DNA of 64,000 nt from Citricoccus muralis (GCF_029637705.1 NZ_CP121252.1:2232001-2296000), one strand, 5' to 3'; counted from the stretch's first letter, positions 27,523 through 38,898 are shown. Notes: a model not told the origin generated them from the letters alone. A program made the numbers and translations.

Positions 27523-28146
27523 ATGACGGACGCAGAGAAAACCGGGTTCCGCCAAGAGTATCGACGACGACGCCGCGAGCTGCCCGCGCTCGAGCGTGCC
27601 GCGCAGTCGGCCGCGCTGACTGACGGCGCGCTCACGTTGTTGGCCGAGCGGAAGCAGCAGGCGGAGAACACGGGGCAGCCCTGGCACGGCCGGGTGGCCT
27701 CGGTGATGAGCTACGGCGCGGAACCCGATACCGGTCAGTTGCACGCGCGCCTGGCAGCCGAGGGGGTTGAGGTGTATGTTCCGGTGAGTCTGCCGCAGCG
27801 ACAGCTGGGCTGGGTGCGTTGGTTCCCATCGGTGGCGATGGAACGTTCCGCGGTGGCACCGATCGATGAGCCGGTGGGCGAGCGGTTCGGGGTGGAGCTG
27901 ATGAGCCGGGTCGACGTCGTGTTCGTGCCCGCGCAGGCGGTAGACCCCGCGGGGTACCGGATGGGTCAGGGCGGCGGCTACTACGACCGGTTTTTGGCGC
28001 AGCTGTCGGAGCCGACACCGCTCACGGTGGCGGTGGTGTACACCCATGAACTGGTGGAGCGAGTGCCGCGGGACGAGATGGACCGTCCCACGGACGCGGT
28101 GCTCACCCCGGAAGGACTACACTGGAGTGTCCGAACGGAGCACTGA
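27523..28146 (+). CDS. 5-formyltetrahydrofolate cyclo-ligase
   Basis: MTHFS family, 207 residues. The enzyme converts 5-formyl-THF to 5,10-methenyl-THF with ATP, returning stored folate to one-carbon metabolism. The early FRQEYRRRRREL helix and the family signature GQGGGYYDRFL at about 148-158 are present, as is VFVPAQAVDPAGYRMGQGG before it. GAGAGGT precedes the ATG. The FmdB gene begins 23 bases downstream, a common actinobacterial pairing. Confidence 0.95.
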   Translation: MTDAEKTGFRQEYRRRRRELPALERAAQSAALTDGALTLLAERKQQAENTGQPWHGRVASVMSYGAEPDTGQLHARLAAEGVEVYVPVSLPQRQLGWVRWFPSVAMERSAVAPIDEPVGERFGVELMSRVDVVFVPAQAVDPAGYRMGQGGGYYDRFLAQLSEPTPLTVAVVYTHELVERVPRDEMDRPTDAVLTPEGLHWSVRTEH

Positions 28147-28169
28147 GGAGATCTCGAGGAGCCATCGCC

Positions 28170-28445
28170 GTGCCAACCTACGCTTACGCCTGCAAAGACT
28201 GCGGTCACACCTTCGACGCCGTGCAGTCCTTCACCGACGACGCGCTGACCGTCTGCCCCGAATGCCAGGGTACGCTGCGCAAAAAGTTCGGTGCTGTGGG
28301 GGTCAGCTTCAAGGGTTCCGGCTTCTACCGCACCGATTCCCGATCGTCGTCGTCCAGCTCCGTGAGCAACTCGTCGAGCTCTACCGGTTCATCGAGTTCT
28401 TCCAGCACCTCCAGTTCAACGAAGGCCGCCACCAGCACGTCGTGA
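28170..28445 (+). CDS. FmdB-family zinc-ribbon protein
   Basis: A 91-residue protein. The N-terminal zinc ribbon has Cys8-x-x-Cys11 and Cys29-x-x-Cys32, followed by FKGSGFYRTD, the standard FmdB ending. The last 35 residues are almost entirely Ser and Thr, a low-complexity tail common in actinobacterial members. Translation starts at GTG 28170 after GAGGAG. The family is widespread and named for a formamidase-linked regulator, but its general role is unknown. Confidence 0.93.
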   Translation: MPTYAYACKDCGHTFDAVQSFTDDALTVCPECQGTLRKKFGAVGVSFKGSGFYRTDSRSSSSSSVSNSSSSTGSSSSSSTSSSTKAATSTS

Positions 28446-28456
28446 TTCCCCGGGGC

Positions 28457-28681
28457 TTAGCCCCAGTGCGGGGGTCGCTGCTCGAGTAACCAGCGATCCC
28501 GCTCGCTCAGCGCACCCAAGGTCTGCATGGGACGCTCGGCTGGTTTGCGCGGCGGAGCCGCGTCCGTCGCCTCCGGGTCCAGACGCGGCTCTGCATGGTC
28601 GGCCTCGGCAGGCCCGGTGCCGGGAGCATCCACACGGCGCGACCGGCGCGGGCGCGGATGCTCCCCCGATTCTCGGTTCAT
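28457..28681 (-). CDS. Small conserved hypothetical protein coupled to the helicase-like gene
   Basis: This 74-residue product has a Pro/Arg/Glu-rich, probably disordered N-terminal two thirds and a better-formed end, LGALSERDRWLLEQRPPHWG. Its ATG overlaps the stop of the 1328-residue helicase-like gene by one base (TGATG), so it should be translated with it. The Trp-containing C-terminal motif looks like a short docking helix. I know no function. Coding is supported by the overlap and by a tail that looks constrained rather than random. Confidence 0.65.
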   Translation of the reverse strand: MNRESGEHPRPRRSRRVDAPGTGPAEADHAEPRLDPEATDAAPPRKPAERPMQTLGALSERDRWLLEQRPPHWG

Positions 28682-31600
28682 CAGCGCGTGGCTTCCCCGT
28701 CGTCGGCGGGGAGGCCCAACAGCCCGGCGATCTCCTCGGTCACACCCAGCGGGTTCGAGAACACGTCGATCGTCCAGAGTGGCTGGTGTCGCCAGCCCAG
28801 CCGTTCCAAGGCGGCCGGCCGCAACCGGGACCGCTCGCGTACGCTCATCGCCCGGCCCCGCTCGGAGCCATCCGACGACAGCGCCACCGGGGCGGCATAG
28901 TCCTCAGATTCGGCCCCGTCCCACTGCGGCAGTCGGCGCGGGTTCCAGGCGGCCAGGTCGATCATCCCGGCGCCGTCCACCTCGGCGGTGGCCCCGCGCT
29001 GGTCGAGCAGCTGAGCGATGTCGTGAATCAACGGATCCGATGCGGAAGCATCAGTACCAGCACCGGACTCGGTGCGCGTGGGCTCATCGGCGTCGCGCAG
29101 GAACATCTCCAACACCTCGCGCAGGTGATAAGAGGCGCCCTGCAGCCGCTTCGGGTCCAGGTCAGCGGGGTGAATGCAGGTCAGAATCCGCAGGCTGGAC
29201 CGGGCCCGGGTCAGCGCGGTGGCGTAGTACTGGTGGCTGTGTTGCTCGGACAGCGGACCGAAGTGGTGCACCACCGATTCCTGCGCCCCGCGACCGTAGC
29301 CCAGAGTGAAGATGATGGCGTCGCGGACCAGCCCGTGGGCGCGCTCCATCGGCGCCACCACGAAAGGCTCGCCGCCGTTGCCGGAGTCAGCCGCAAAGTA
29401 CGGCATGGCCCACTTATTGTCGGGCAGGTTCATCCGGATCGCCTCGGCCACCCGTCGAGCGTGGGTGGCGGTCGCGGTGATCACCGCGAGCGAGGTGGTC
29501 GGGTGGTTCTTCAGGTGCTCAAACACCAGGTCCACGGTGCGGTTGACCTCTGCGGTGGTGGATTCCATACCGTCATCGCGCCAGGAGACCGCCCCCTGGG
29601 GCACGTGCTCGACGACGACGGCGGGCTCCCCCAGCCCGGTGAATTCCTCGGCGGACGGCAGGCGGTCGAGCTCGCCGTAGAGTTGGCGGCCCAACAGCCG
29701 GGTGAGCCGCTGGGAGACCCCGCGATGCTGGTAGCGCAACGGCACCTGGGGCAGCACCCGTGACAGGGCGGCGTGCGTGGACTCGGCATCCGTCGGGGTG
29801 CGCCGGGTGGAGGCTGAATCGACCGCCACCTGAAAGGGCTGCGGGCGTCCGGAGACGGCGTCGCCGAAGGCCACGGTCTGGGTGGCGCGGGCGATCGGCC
29901 CCAGCGCGGAAGCGACCGCCAGTGTTTCGGCGTCAAGCAGCAGCACCGTGTCGAAGCGCAGGTCGGCGGGCATTTCGGCCAGGGCCAGCGGGGAGGTGGT
30001 CCAGATCGGCACCAGCGGCTGCAGCACGGCGGCGTCGATCTCGGCCAGCTCCGAGATCTCCGGCGCCCCGCCCTTGAGCAGGTTCCGCAGCGCATCGGCC
30101 GCTTCCGGGTGAGAACCGGTAGCCGCCTCGAACCGGGTGGCCAGCAGGTGCCGCAATCGTGACGGGCCAGCGGCGAGGTGGGCGGCGTCGGCGAGCCGGA
30201 ATTCGGCGTCGATGCGGCGCAGTTCGGCACCGTCCATCATCGCCAGGTGGTCGTCCCCAGAAATCATGGCTTCCAGGGCGGACTGCCACCAGGAGACGTC
30301 GAGTTCGGCGCGCACCTGGGCTGCGGGGATCTCGCGGTCCTGGAAATCGGCGAGCAGTTCGGCCAGGCCCTGTTCGCGCAGCTGATCCAGCACCAACGTG
30401 CGCTCGGGCAGGGTCTGTAGCGTGTCCTGATCGGCCACCAGCCGGTCCAGCAGCACGGCCAGCTCGCTGATCGGCAGGTTCTCCAGCCGCTGCGTGTCGG
30501 CTTCGGGGGTGGCCAATACTTGCTGGAGCCGTTCCAGGTTCTCGGCGAGAGCGCGGCCCTCCTCGGCCAGGGATTCCAGTCCGGAGGGGATCACCGGGTG
30601 GCGCTGGGAGGTGGCCCACTGCCGCCACACGGTCAACTGCGACTGCACCTTGACCAGGGCGGTGTGCAGGTCGTCCACGTGCATACCGGGGCGCACGTAC
30701 TCCTTCGCCACACGACGCAGCCGGGAGCGGGTCATCGCCGACATCTCCACCCCGTGTTCGCGGCGCCAGGAACTCGACGCGGTGGCGGCGATCAGGTCGG
30801 TGACGGGCCGGTCGAAAATATCCGGGGTGAAGTGGTCCAGGGAACCGCGCACGTGCTGGAGCAACTCGATCTGTTCCGACCAGGAGGTCACGGTGTCGCC
30901 GGTGCGCAGCTGCGACTGGGCGGCTGCCTGTTGGATCTTCACCCGCACCACGGGCAGCGCTTTGGCCACCTGTTCGGCCAGGGTGTACGCCTCTTCGGCC
31001 TCCTGGACGTTGCGCAACCGCGCCCCGTACCAGGGCGACTCGACCGCCTGGCGGGAGAAGGCACCCAGCTCGGCGGCTCGGTGGAGCTGCTCGGCGACGG
31101 CCTCGCGGTTCACGGTGGCATCCAGCACCGAGCGTTTCAGCCGCACCGTGGTGGCCGGGGCCGGGTCTAGGGCGGTGAGCTGGGCCAGTTCGCGCATCGC
31201 TTCGAAGGGCGAGCAGTTCCAGCGGGTGCGCACCTGGTGCAGGCTGGCACTGTGGTCAGCCAAGCGGTGGCGGCGCTCCTGCACGGTGGCCTGCACGCGC
31301 TTCACAGCCGGCTCGGTGGCCCGCTCGCCGCGCAGGAGGGCGTGGATGAGCTGCTCGCGCAGGTGTGCCGGGGTGGTGGACGAGGAGACGTTGAGCGCCA
31401 GGCTGGCGAGGTCGAGACGTTCCAGGCGACGGCGCACGTCATCCAGGGTGGCGGTGCGTTCGGCCACGATGAGCACCCGCTGGCCCTCGGCTGCCAGCCC
31501 GGCGGCAGCGGCGACGGCGGTCTGGGTTTCGCCGGTGCCGGGAGGGGCGGAGACCACGAGGGAACGCCCGGCCAGAATATGGTCCACCGCCGTCTGTTGC

Positions 31601-32667
31601 GAGGGATCCAGGTCGAGCACGAGCAGTTCCTCGGCCGGGTCGCGCTCGTCGATCGGAGTCAGGGCGGCGTCGTCGAGCTCGGTGACGTCGACGTCGGCTT
31701 CGGCACCGTCGCGGTACAGGGCGTTGATGACCGGGTGGTCGGTGGAGATCAGCTGCGAGGTGGCCGAGGCGGAGTCGGTGAGGTCGGCGAAGGTGGAGAG
31801 CACGAGGCGGTGTTCCACCACGAGCCCGCGGATTGACGAGTTGTGGGCACGCAGCAGCTCCAGGGCCGGCTGCGGCTCGAACTTCGCGGTGACGTAGGCC
31901 GCACGCTCAAAATCTGCCGGGTCCAGGGTGATGCCGTAGGTGGTGGCAAAGAAGCGCACCAAGGCCGGGTTCAGCCGGGCGCGTTCGGTGATCTGGACTT
32001 CGTAGTCGTCACGTCCGGAACGCTGGGTGAGGCTGATCCGGGCCAGCATCACCGGCGCCGACATCTGCACGGAATGCCCGTTTTCGGAGACCCGCCAGGT
32101 GGCCAGGCCCGCTGCAGCGTAGCCGACGTCGATGCCGCGATCGGCGGAGAGCTCTTCCATTTTGGCGCTGATCTGCCGGGCGGCAACGTAGGCCTGGTCC
32201 AGACCGCTCTGATCCCGCAGCAGCGTGGAGAGCCGGGTGCGGCGCCCGGTGACGAACTGGGTGAGCCCGGAGGGGTGGGCATGGGTGACGTCGATGCTAT
32301 TGTTCGCCGTCGGGCCGAAGCGCAGCATGGTGTCGGAACTGGTGGAGGTGCGCAGCCCGGTGAGCCACTCATCGAAGCTGAACCGGGGCTCGTTCGGTTG
32401 CGGCGCGCTGAGTTCTTCCTCAGCGGGGGGCTCAGGTTCGGAATCCACCTCGGACTCAGCTTCCGCCTCGGCAGACTCGGCCGTGTCGGATTCAGCGGCG
32501 GCGTTGGCTTCGAGGTCTTCGGGCAACGGGGCGCCAGCGGTAACTTCTCCACCGGTGTCCGGCTCGGCGCTGGTGGCGTCCGTGACGTCCGTCTGGGCTG
32601 CCGCGGGGGCGTCCTCGACCGGTTCGGTGGAGTCTGCCTGGGGGGTGCGGTCGTCCGAGTGGCTCAC
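28681..32667 (-). CDS. Very large SF1 helicase-like ATPase with altered Walker A
   Basis: A 1328-residue protein. Residues 1-90 are an acidic low-complexity tail. Residues about 95-330 form a conserved domain starting FDEWLTGLRTST and containing DVTHAHPSGLTQFVTGRRTRL-like sequence, as in DUF4011-type actinobacterial helicase-like proteins. The P-loop equivalent APPGTGETQTA has Glu380 where the Walker A lysine should be, and the Walker B equivalent VLLLDAETLAV (Asp912) has Ala in place of the usual Glu. A coiled-coil-rich middle and a UvrD-like C-terminal core (ALTRARSSLRILTCI) follow. The fold looks like a superfamily 1 helicase, but hydrolysis is doubtful. A small gene is coupled downstream; guaA lies upstream on the same strand side across 161 bases. 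Confidence 0.75.
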   Translation of the reverse strand: MSHSDDRTPQADSTEPVEDAPAAAQTDVTDATSAEPDTGGEVTAGAPLPEDLEANAAAESDTAESAEAEAESEVDSEPEPPAEEELSAPQPNEPRFSFDEWLTGLRTSTSSDTMLRFGPTANNSIDVTHAHPSGLTQFVTGRRTRLSTLLRDQSGLDQAYVAARQISAKMEELSADRGIDVGYAAAGLATWRVSENGHSVQMSAPVMLARISLTQRSGRDDYEVQITERARLNPALVRFFATTYGITLDPADFERAAYVTAKFEPQPALELLRAHNSSIRGLVVEHRLVLSTFADLTDSASATSQLISTDHPVINALYRDGAEADVDVTELDDAALTPIDERDPAEELLVLDLDPSQQTAVDHILAGRSLVVSAPPGTGETQTAVAAAAGLAAEGQRVLIVAERTATLDDVRRRLERLDLASLALNVSSSTTPAHLREQLIHALLRGERATEPAVKRVQATVQERRHRLADHSASLHQVRTRWNCSPFEAMRELAQLTALDPAPATTVRLKRSVLDATVNREAVAEQLHRAAELGAFSRQAVESPWYGARLRNVQEAEEAYTLAEQVAKALPVVRVKIQQAAAQSQLRTGDTVTSWSEQIELLQHVRGSLDHFTPDIFDRPVTDLIAATASSSWRREHGVEMSAMTRSRLRRVAKEYVRPGMHVDDLHTALVKVQSQLTVWRQWATSQRHPVIPSGLESLAEEGRALAENLERLQQVLATPEADTQRLENLPISELAVLLDRLVADQDTLQTLPERTLVLDQLREQGLAELLADFQDREIPAAQVRAELDVSWWQSALEAMISGDDHLAMMDGAELRRIDAEFRLADAAHLAAGPSRLRHLLATRFEAATGSHPEAADALRNLLKGGAPEISELAEIDAAVLQPLVPIWTTSPLALAEMPADLRFDTVLLLDAETLAVASALGPIARATQTVAFGDAVSGRPQPFQVAVDSASTRRTPTDAESTHAALSRVLPQVPLRYQHRGVSQRLTRLLGRQLYGELDRLPSAEEFTGLGEPAVVVEHVPQGAVSWRDDGMESTTAEVNRTVDLVFEHLKNHPTTSLAVITATATHARRVAEAIRMNLPDNKWAMPYFAADSGNGGEPFVVAPMERAHGLVRDAIIFTLGYGRGAQESVVHHFGPLSEQHSHQYYATALTRARSSLRILTCIHPADLDPKRLQGASYHLREVLEMFLRDADEPTRTESGAGTDASASDPLIHDIAQLLDQRGATAEVDGAGMIDLAAWNPRRLPQWDGAESEDYAAPVALSSDGSERGRAMSVRERSRLRPAALERLGWRHQPLWTIDVFSNPLGVTEEIAGLLGLPADDGEATR

Positions 32668-32792
32668 AGTCGTCCTTCCTCTGCCATTCGCCGCCTCCGG
32701 AGGGTCACCGGTTCGGCGTGCACACAGTTGTGCTCACAGAATAGTGTGACCCACCGTGCCCCGAAAACCCGGTGACGACATGAGGATTCGGC

Positions 32793-32822
32793 CGGTTCGG
32801 TGTGAATTCACAGTCCGAACCG
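32793..32822 (-). terminator. Hairpin after guaA
   Basis: CGGTTCGG (32793-32800) and CCGAACCG (32815-32822) pair around a loop that itself holds the 12-base palindrome TGTGAATTCACA (32801-32812). It starts seven bases past the guaA stop, so it is probably the guaA terminator; no T tract follows. The remaining part of the gap up to 32667 carries the helicase-like gene's upstream region, with nothing I can name. Confidence 0.6.
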
Positions 32823-32828
32823 CCCGAA

Positions 32829-34436
32829 TCACTCCCACTCGATGGTGCCCGGAGGCTTCGAGGTCACGTCCAGCACGACGCGGTTGATGCCGTCCACCTC
32901 GTTGGTGATGCGGTTCGAGATGCGGCTGAGCACGTCGTAGGGCACCTTGGCCCAGTCGGCGGTCATCGCGTCTTCCGAGGTCACTGGGCGCAACACGACC
33001 GGGTGGCCGTAGGTGCGACCGTCGCCCTGGACGCCCACGGAACGGACATCTGCGAGCAGGACCACGGGGCACTGCCAAATCTCACGGTCCAGCCCGGCAA
33101 CGGTGAGCTCTTCGCGCACAATGGCATCGGCTTCACGTAGCAGGTCCAGGCGTTCCTTGGTGACCTCGCCGATGATGCGGATGCCCAGTCCCGGTCCGGG
33201 GAAGGGTTGGCGCATCACGATCTCGTCGGGCAGTCCCAGCTCCGAGCCGACAGCCCGGACTTCGTCCTTGAACAAGGCGCGCAGCGGTTCGCAGAGTTCA
33301 AATTCGATGTCGTCGGGCAGTCCGCCCACGTTGTGGTGGGACTTGATGTTGGCGGTGCCCTCTCCCCCACCGGATTCGACGACATCTGGGTACAGAGTCC
33401 CCTGCACCAGGAACTTCACGTCGGTGGCGTTCGGGTCGTTCTGCGAGGCCAACACAATATCGGCCTGGGCCTGCTCGAAGGTGCGGATGAACTTTTCGCC
33501 GATGATCTTGCGCTTGGTTTCCGGGTCGGTGACGCCGGCCAGGGCGTCCAGGAACACGTCCTCGGCGTCGACCATCACAAGTTTGGCCCCGCCCGTTGCT
33601 TTGCCAAAAGCCTTCTCGATCTCGTCGGATTCGTTCTGACGCATCAGCCCGTGGTTGACGTACACGCAGGTGAGCTGGTCACCGATGGCACGCTGCACCA
33701 AAGCCGCGGCAACCGCCGAATCGACGCCGCCGGAGAGACCGCAGATGGCCCGGTGCTCACCGATCTGTTCGCGGATCAGAGCGACCTGCTCGTCGATGAC
33801 GTTGGTGGTGGTCCAGGTCGGGGTGAGTCCTGCGCCCTGGTACAGGAAGTTCTCCAGCACCTGCTGGCCGCGGTCGGAGTGGCCCACTTCGGGGTGCCAC
33901 TGCACGCCGAAAATTCGCCGGTCCGTATCTTCGAACGCGGCGACGGGGGCGCCAGCAGTGCTGGCGGTGACGGCAAAGCCCTCCGGCGCCTCGGTGACGG
34001 CGTCGCCGTGGGACATCCACACCACCTGATCGGCGTCCTGCCCGGCGAAGAGCGTGCACTCCCCTGAGATCTCCTGCAAGCGGGTGGAGCCGTATTCGCG
34101 GGCTCCAGTCTTGGCCACGGTGCCGTCCAGTGCCGCCGCGATGGATTGGAAGCCGTAGCACAGGCCCAGCACGGGCACCCCGGCCTCGAGCAGGGCCGGG
34201 TCCAGGCGTGGGGCGCCGTCTTCGTACACCGAGGAGGGTCCGCCGGAGAGGATGAGCGCGGCCGGGCGCCGGGAGAGAATCTCTTCAGCGGACAGCGTGT
34301 GCGGCACCACTTCGGAGTAGATGCGGGCGTCTCGCACACGGCGGGCGATCAGCTGCGCGTACTGGGCGCCGAAGTCGACCACCAACACGGTGGGGAAATC
34401 GGCGGAGATCTGAGGATTATCTGCGGCGGTCATCAC
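32829..34436 (-). CDS. guaA: GMP synthase (glutamine-hydrolysing)
   Basis: Converts XMP to GMP with glutamine and ATP. The 535-residue protein has the class I glutamine amidotransferase domain first ([17 protein letters not shown]; nucleophile Cys93 in [16 protein letters not shown] with the catalytic His and Glu), the ATP-pyrophosphatase P-loop [11 protein letters not shown] next, and the dimerisation domain ending in [10 protein letters not shown]. Two adjacent ATG codons open the gene. It is the last gene of the leftward guaB-guaB3-surf1-DUF3817-guaA run. Confidence 0.98.
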   Translation of the reverse strand: MMTAADNPQISADFPTVLVVDFGAQYAQLIARRVRDARIYSEVVPHTLSAEEILSRRPAALILSGGPSSVYEDGAPRLDPALLEAGVPVLGLCYGFQSIAAALDGTVAKTGAREYGSTRLQEISGECTLFAGQDADQVVWMSHGDAVTEAPEGFAVTASTAGAPVAAFEDTDRRIFGVQWHPEVGHSDRGQQVLENFLYQGAGLTPTWTTTNVIDEQVALIREQIGEHRAICGLSGGVDSAVAAALVQRAIGDQLTCVYVNHGLMRQNESDEIEKAFGKATGGAKLVMVDAEDVFLDALAGVTDPETKRKIIGEKFIRTFEQAQADIVLASQNDPNATDVKFLVQGTLYPDVVESGGGEGTANIKSHHNVGGLPDDIEFELCEPLRALFKDEVRAVGSELGLPDEIVMRQPFPGPGLGIRIIGEVTKERLDLLREADAIVREELTVAGLDREIWQCPVVLLADVRSVGVQGDGRTYGHPVVLRPVTSEDAMTADWAKVPYDVLSRISNRITNEVDGINRVVLDVTSKPPGTIEWE

Positions 34437-34481
34437 GGCTTCCAGAATAGTCGGTGCTCGAGGATTCTCTGGACGGGCCCG

Positions 34482-35045
34482 CTAGTAGCGGCGCACGGCC
34501 TCGGGGTGGGCTTGGACTTCGGCCACAGTCTGCCGGTGGATCTGCTTCTCGACGATGAACGACAGGAAAGGCACCACGCCGCCACCGGCCATCAGCAGCA
34601 GGCGCATCCCGTTCCAGCGCATCAGCGACCAAAGGCGGAAACTGGCCAACAGGTAGACGACGTACATCCAACCGTGGACGATGAGGATCAGCAGCGAGAT
34701 GTTGATCCCGTCGACGATCTCGCCGGCCGGGTGGAAACCGAGCACGTTAGTGGCACCAGCGGCAGAGGCGTCCTCCAGGCCGACCCGGGTGCCGCCGGCG
34801 AAGAGCTCCAGGTTGAACCCGTACTTCAGCACCATTTCGGCCACCAGAAGCAGCAGCAGAATACCGGTGAGCCAGGCGCAGATCTTGTAGAAGGTCAGCG
34901 CACCGCGAATCTGCCGGTTGGTGCCGCCGAATCGGCGCTGGGTGCCGCTGGGACGCGGCGGTGCCGGCGGCAGGTCGGCTTCGGTGATCTGCTCCGGATC
35001 GGGCAACTCGGCCGGGTTCACCGGTTCTGATTGCGGGTGACTCAT
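34482..35045 (-). CDS. DUF3817 membrane protein
   Basis: A 187-residue protein with a polar Pro-rich N terminus and about four hydrophobic segments. The blocks FYKICAWLTGILLLLLVAEM, IVHGWMYVVYLLA and FRLWSLMRWNG are the typical DUF3817 pattern, also seen at the end of some SURF1-neighbour proteins. It overlaps the surf1 stop by 4 bases. In many actinobacteria this family sits between surf1 and guaA; its function is not known. Confidence 0.88.
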   Translation of the reverse strand: MSHPQSEPVNPAELPDPEQITEADLPPAPPRPSGTQRRFGGTNRQIRGALTFYKICAWLTGILLLLLVAEMVLKYGFNLELFAGGTRVGLEDASAAGATNVLGFHPAGEIVDGINISLLILIVHGWMYVVYLLASFRLWSLMRWNGMRLLLMAGGGVVPFLSFIVEKQIHRQTVAEVQAHPEAVRRY

Positions 35046-36004
35046 CGGTCCTCCTGGTTCGGGGCGGTCTCGCCGTGAAACTGGTGATACGCCTTTTCGG
35101 CGGTTGCTTTGGCAGCACGTGCTTCAGCTCGACGTCGTTCCAACTCGCGGGAGCGCCACTGGCGCTCCCATTCTTCGTCGAGCAGTTCCTCGCGCCGGTC
35201 TTTCAGGTGGTCGTCGCGCATGAACCGCCACCACAGGTACAGCGCCATGCCGGCGAAAATGATCCATTCGATGGCATAGAAGATGTTGAGCCAGACGACT
35301 TCCTGCTCCTGCGGCTGCGGGGCCACCAATACCTGCTCGATGCCGGCGGTACCGTCGGCTTCCAGCGCCTCGCCGGCGGAGCCATCAGCACCGATAGGGG
35401 CGAAACTGCTGGCGGCAATGTAGGCGGCGTAGAGCGGCTGGTTCCAGATGTTGACCAGTTCAGAAGTCGCCACCGCCGCGTTGGTCATCGGGGTGACAGA
35501 GCGGTCCAGTGCACCGGCTACAGGGCCTTCGGGAGGCAGCAGCCGTCCGGTGACCTCTACCGTGGTGCTCGATGCGTCCACTCCGATGGCTTCGGTGAAC
35601 AGCTCACGCAGCTCGGCTTCGGAATCCGCGGCCGGCGGCTCTGCACTCCAGCCCCAGACCACGGGGATCCCGTAGCTTCCGGGGGCGTCGTCCACATCGG
35701 CCAGGGCCACCAGCCAGTAGCCGGTTTCGCCGTCGCGGAGCCGATTTTCGATCACGACCGTGCTGGCCGCATCCACCGTACCGGTGAAGGTAACGATCTG
35801 GTCGGCCTGGGCGCCCATCAGCGGTTCGCCCGGTTCGAAGTGCTCGGTGAGCTCGACCGGGGTCTCCGTCTGGCTCAGCGGCGGCGGCGCCGTGGAGACA
35901 GATTGCTCAAACTGCCACCGGCTGAGGAACACGAACACCGTGGACACGACGATCGCGAGGATCAGGAAGCCGATCCACTGGGGTTTCAGGGCGGTTTTCA
36001 GCAC
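35042..36004 (-). CDS. SURF1-family cytochrome oxidase assembly protein
   Basis: A 320-residue SURF1 homologue. It has one N-terminal helix (about 8-28, QWIGFLILAIVVSTVFVFLS), an extracytoplasmic beta-rich domain containing LSRWQFEQS, VVIENRLRDGETGYWLVALA and VWGWSAEPP, and a second helix at about 248-268. Two-helix topology with this central domain defines SURF1, which helps insert haem a into cytochrome c oxidase. The C-terminal 60 residues are a charged coiled coil. It is coupled to the DUF3817 gene. Confidence 0.92.
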   Translation of the reverse strand: MLKTALKPQWIGFLILAIVVSTVFVFLSRWQFEQSVSTAPPPLSQTETPVELTEHFEPGEPLMGAQADQIVTFTGTVDAASTVVIENRLRDGETGYWLVALADVDDAPGSYGIPVVWGWSAEPPAADSEAELRELFTEAIGVDASSTTVEVTGRLLPPEGPVAGALDRSVTPMTNAAVATSELVNIWNQPLYAAYIAASSFAPIGADGSAGEALEADGTAGIEQVLVAPQPQEQEVVWLNIFYAIEWIIFAGMALYLWWRFMRDDHLKDRREELLDEEWERQWRSRELERRRAEARAAKATAEKAYHQFHGETAPNQEDR

Positions 36005-36052
36005 GCGGGATCCTTGATCGGGCTGCTCTTCTCTCTCGTAAGTGGACGACGG

Positions 36053-37189
36053 TCAGGACTGCGGAGGCGAGGCCACCTGGACCTCAACCTTCTGGAATTC
36101 CTTGAGCTCGGTGTAGCCGCAGGAGGCCATAGCCCGGGCCAGGGCACCCATCAGGTTTGCGGTGCCGTTGGTGTGGTGGGTGGGGCCCACCAGGACCTCT
36201 TCCAGGGTGCCGACGGTGCCCACCTGGGTGCGGTCGCCGCGCGGCAGCGTCGGGTGTGCTGCTTCGGCGCCCCAGTGCCAGCCGGCGCCGGGGGCTTCCC
36301 CGGCGCGGGCGAGTGCAGCACCCAGCATGACGGCGTCGGCGCCCATGGCCAGAGCCCGGACGATGTCGCCGGAGTTACCCAGTCCGCCGTCGGCGATGAC
36401 GTGCACGTAGCGGCCGCCTGACTCATCCATGTAGTCGCGTCGGGCCTCGGCGATGTCCGATATAGCCGTCGCCATCGGCACACGCACACCCAGGGCGCGG
36501 CGGGTAGTGGAGGAGGCTCCGCCACCGAAGCCGACGAGCACACCAGCGGCACCGGTGCGCATCAGATGCAGCGCCGGAATGTAGCCGGCCGCGCCGCCGA
36601 CAATAACGGGAACGTCGAGCTCGTAAATGAACTGCTTGAGATCCAGTGGCTCCTGGGTGGCGGAGACGTGCTGGGCGGAGACGGTGGTGCCGCGAATGAC
36701 GAACATGTCCACGCCAGCGTCGATCACCGTGCGGTAGTGCTCCTGGGTGCGCTGCGGGGTCAGGGCCCCGGCGACCACCACACCGGCGTCACGGATTTCG
36801 GCGATGCGCTGGCTGATCAGTTCCGGCTGAATCGGCGCGGAGTAGAGCTGCTGAAGCCGGGCGGTGTTCTCTGGGGAGAACTGCTCGGCGTTCAACGCGG
36901 CGATCTCTTCGAGAACCGGCTCGGGGTTCTCGTAGCGAGTCCACAGCCCCTCCAGGTTGAGCACGCCCATGCCGCCGAGCTTGCCCAGCGCGATGGCGGT
37001 GGCCGGTGACATCACCGAGTCCATCGGCGCACCGATCACCGGCATGCCGAAGTTGAAAGCGTCGATCTGCCAATCCAGGTTGACGTCTTCCGGACCGCGG
37101 GTGCGGCGGGTGGGGACGATGTTGATGTCGTCCAGGGCATAGGCACGACGGCCGCGCTTGCCGCGGCCGATCTCCACTTCATAGCTCAC
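36053..37189 (-). CDS. guaB3: GuaB3-family IMP dehydrogenase-related protein
   Basis: A 378-residue TIM-barrel protein without CBS domains, the actinobacterial second IMPDH paralogue. It starts SYEVEIGRGKRGRRAYALDD, and shows PVIGAPMDSVMSP, VADGG-type (VIADGGLGNSGDIVRALAMG) phosphate-binding residues and a GGAAG loop. The standard IMPDH block with the catalytic cysteine and following Thr-Thr-Arg is not present in the usual form (GVLVGFGGGASSTTRRALG), so activity differs from GuaB or is uncertain. It follows guaB by 32 bases. Confidence 0.93.
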   Translation of the reverse strand: MSYEVEIGRGKRGRRAYALDDINIVPTRRTRGPEDVNLDWQIDAFNFGMPVIGAPMDSVMSPATAIALGKLGGMGVLNLEGLWTRYENPEPVLEEIAALNAEQFSPENTARLQQLYSAPIQPELISQRIAEIRDAGVVVAGALTPQRTQEHYRTVIDAGVDMFVIRGTTVSAQHVSATQEPLDLKQFIYELDVPVIVGGAAGYIPALHLMRTGAAGVLVGFGGGASSTTRRALGVRVPMATAISDIAEARRDYMDESGGRYVHVIADGGLGNSGDIVRALAMGADAVMLGAALARAGEAPGAGWHWGAEAAHPTLPRGDRTQVGTVGTLEEVLVGPTHHTNGTANLMGALARAMASCGYTELKEFQKVEVQVASPPQS

Positions 37190-37221
37190 AGTGCTTCTCG
37201 TTCCTTAGGCTTCCCGTAGGG

Positions 37222-38898
<1,677 letters not shown>

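Noticed and set aside
28681-32667. Anti-phage defence helicase
   Set aside because: No nuclease, methyltransferase or other defence partner is adjacent, and flanking genes are core metabolism, so no defence system was called.
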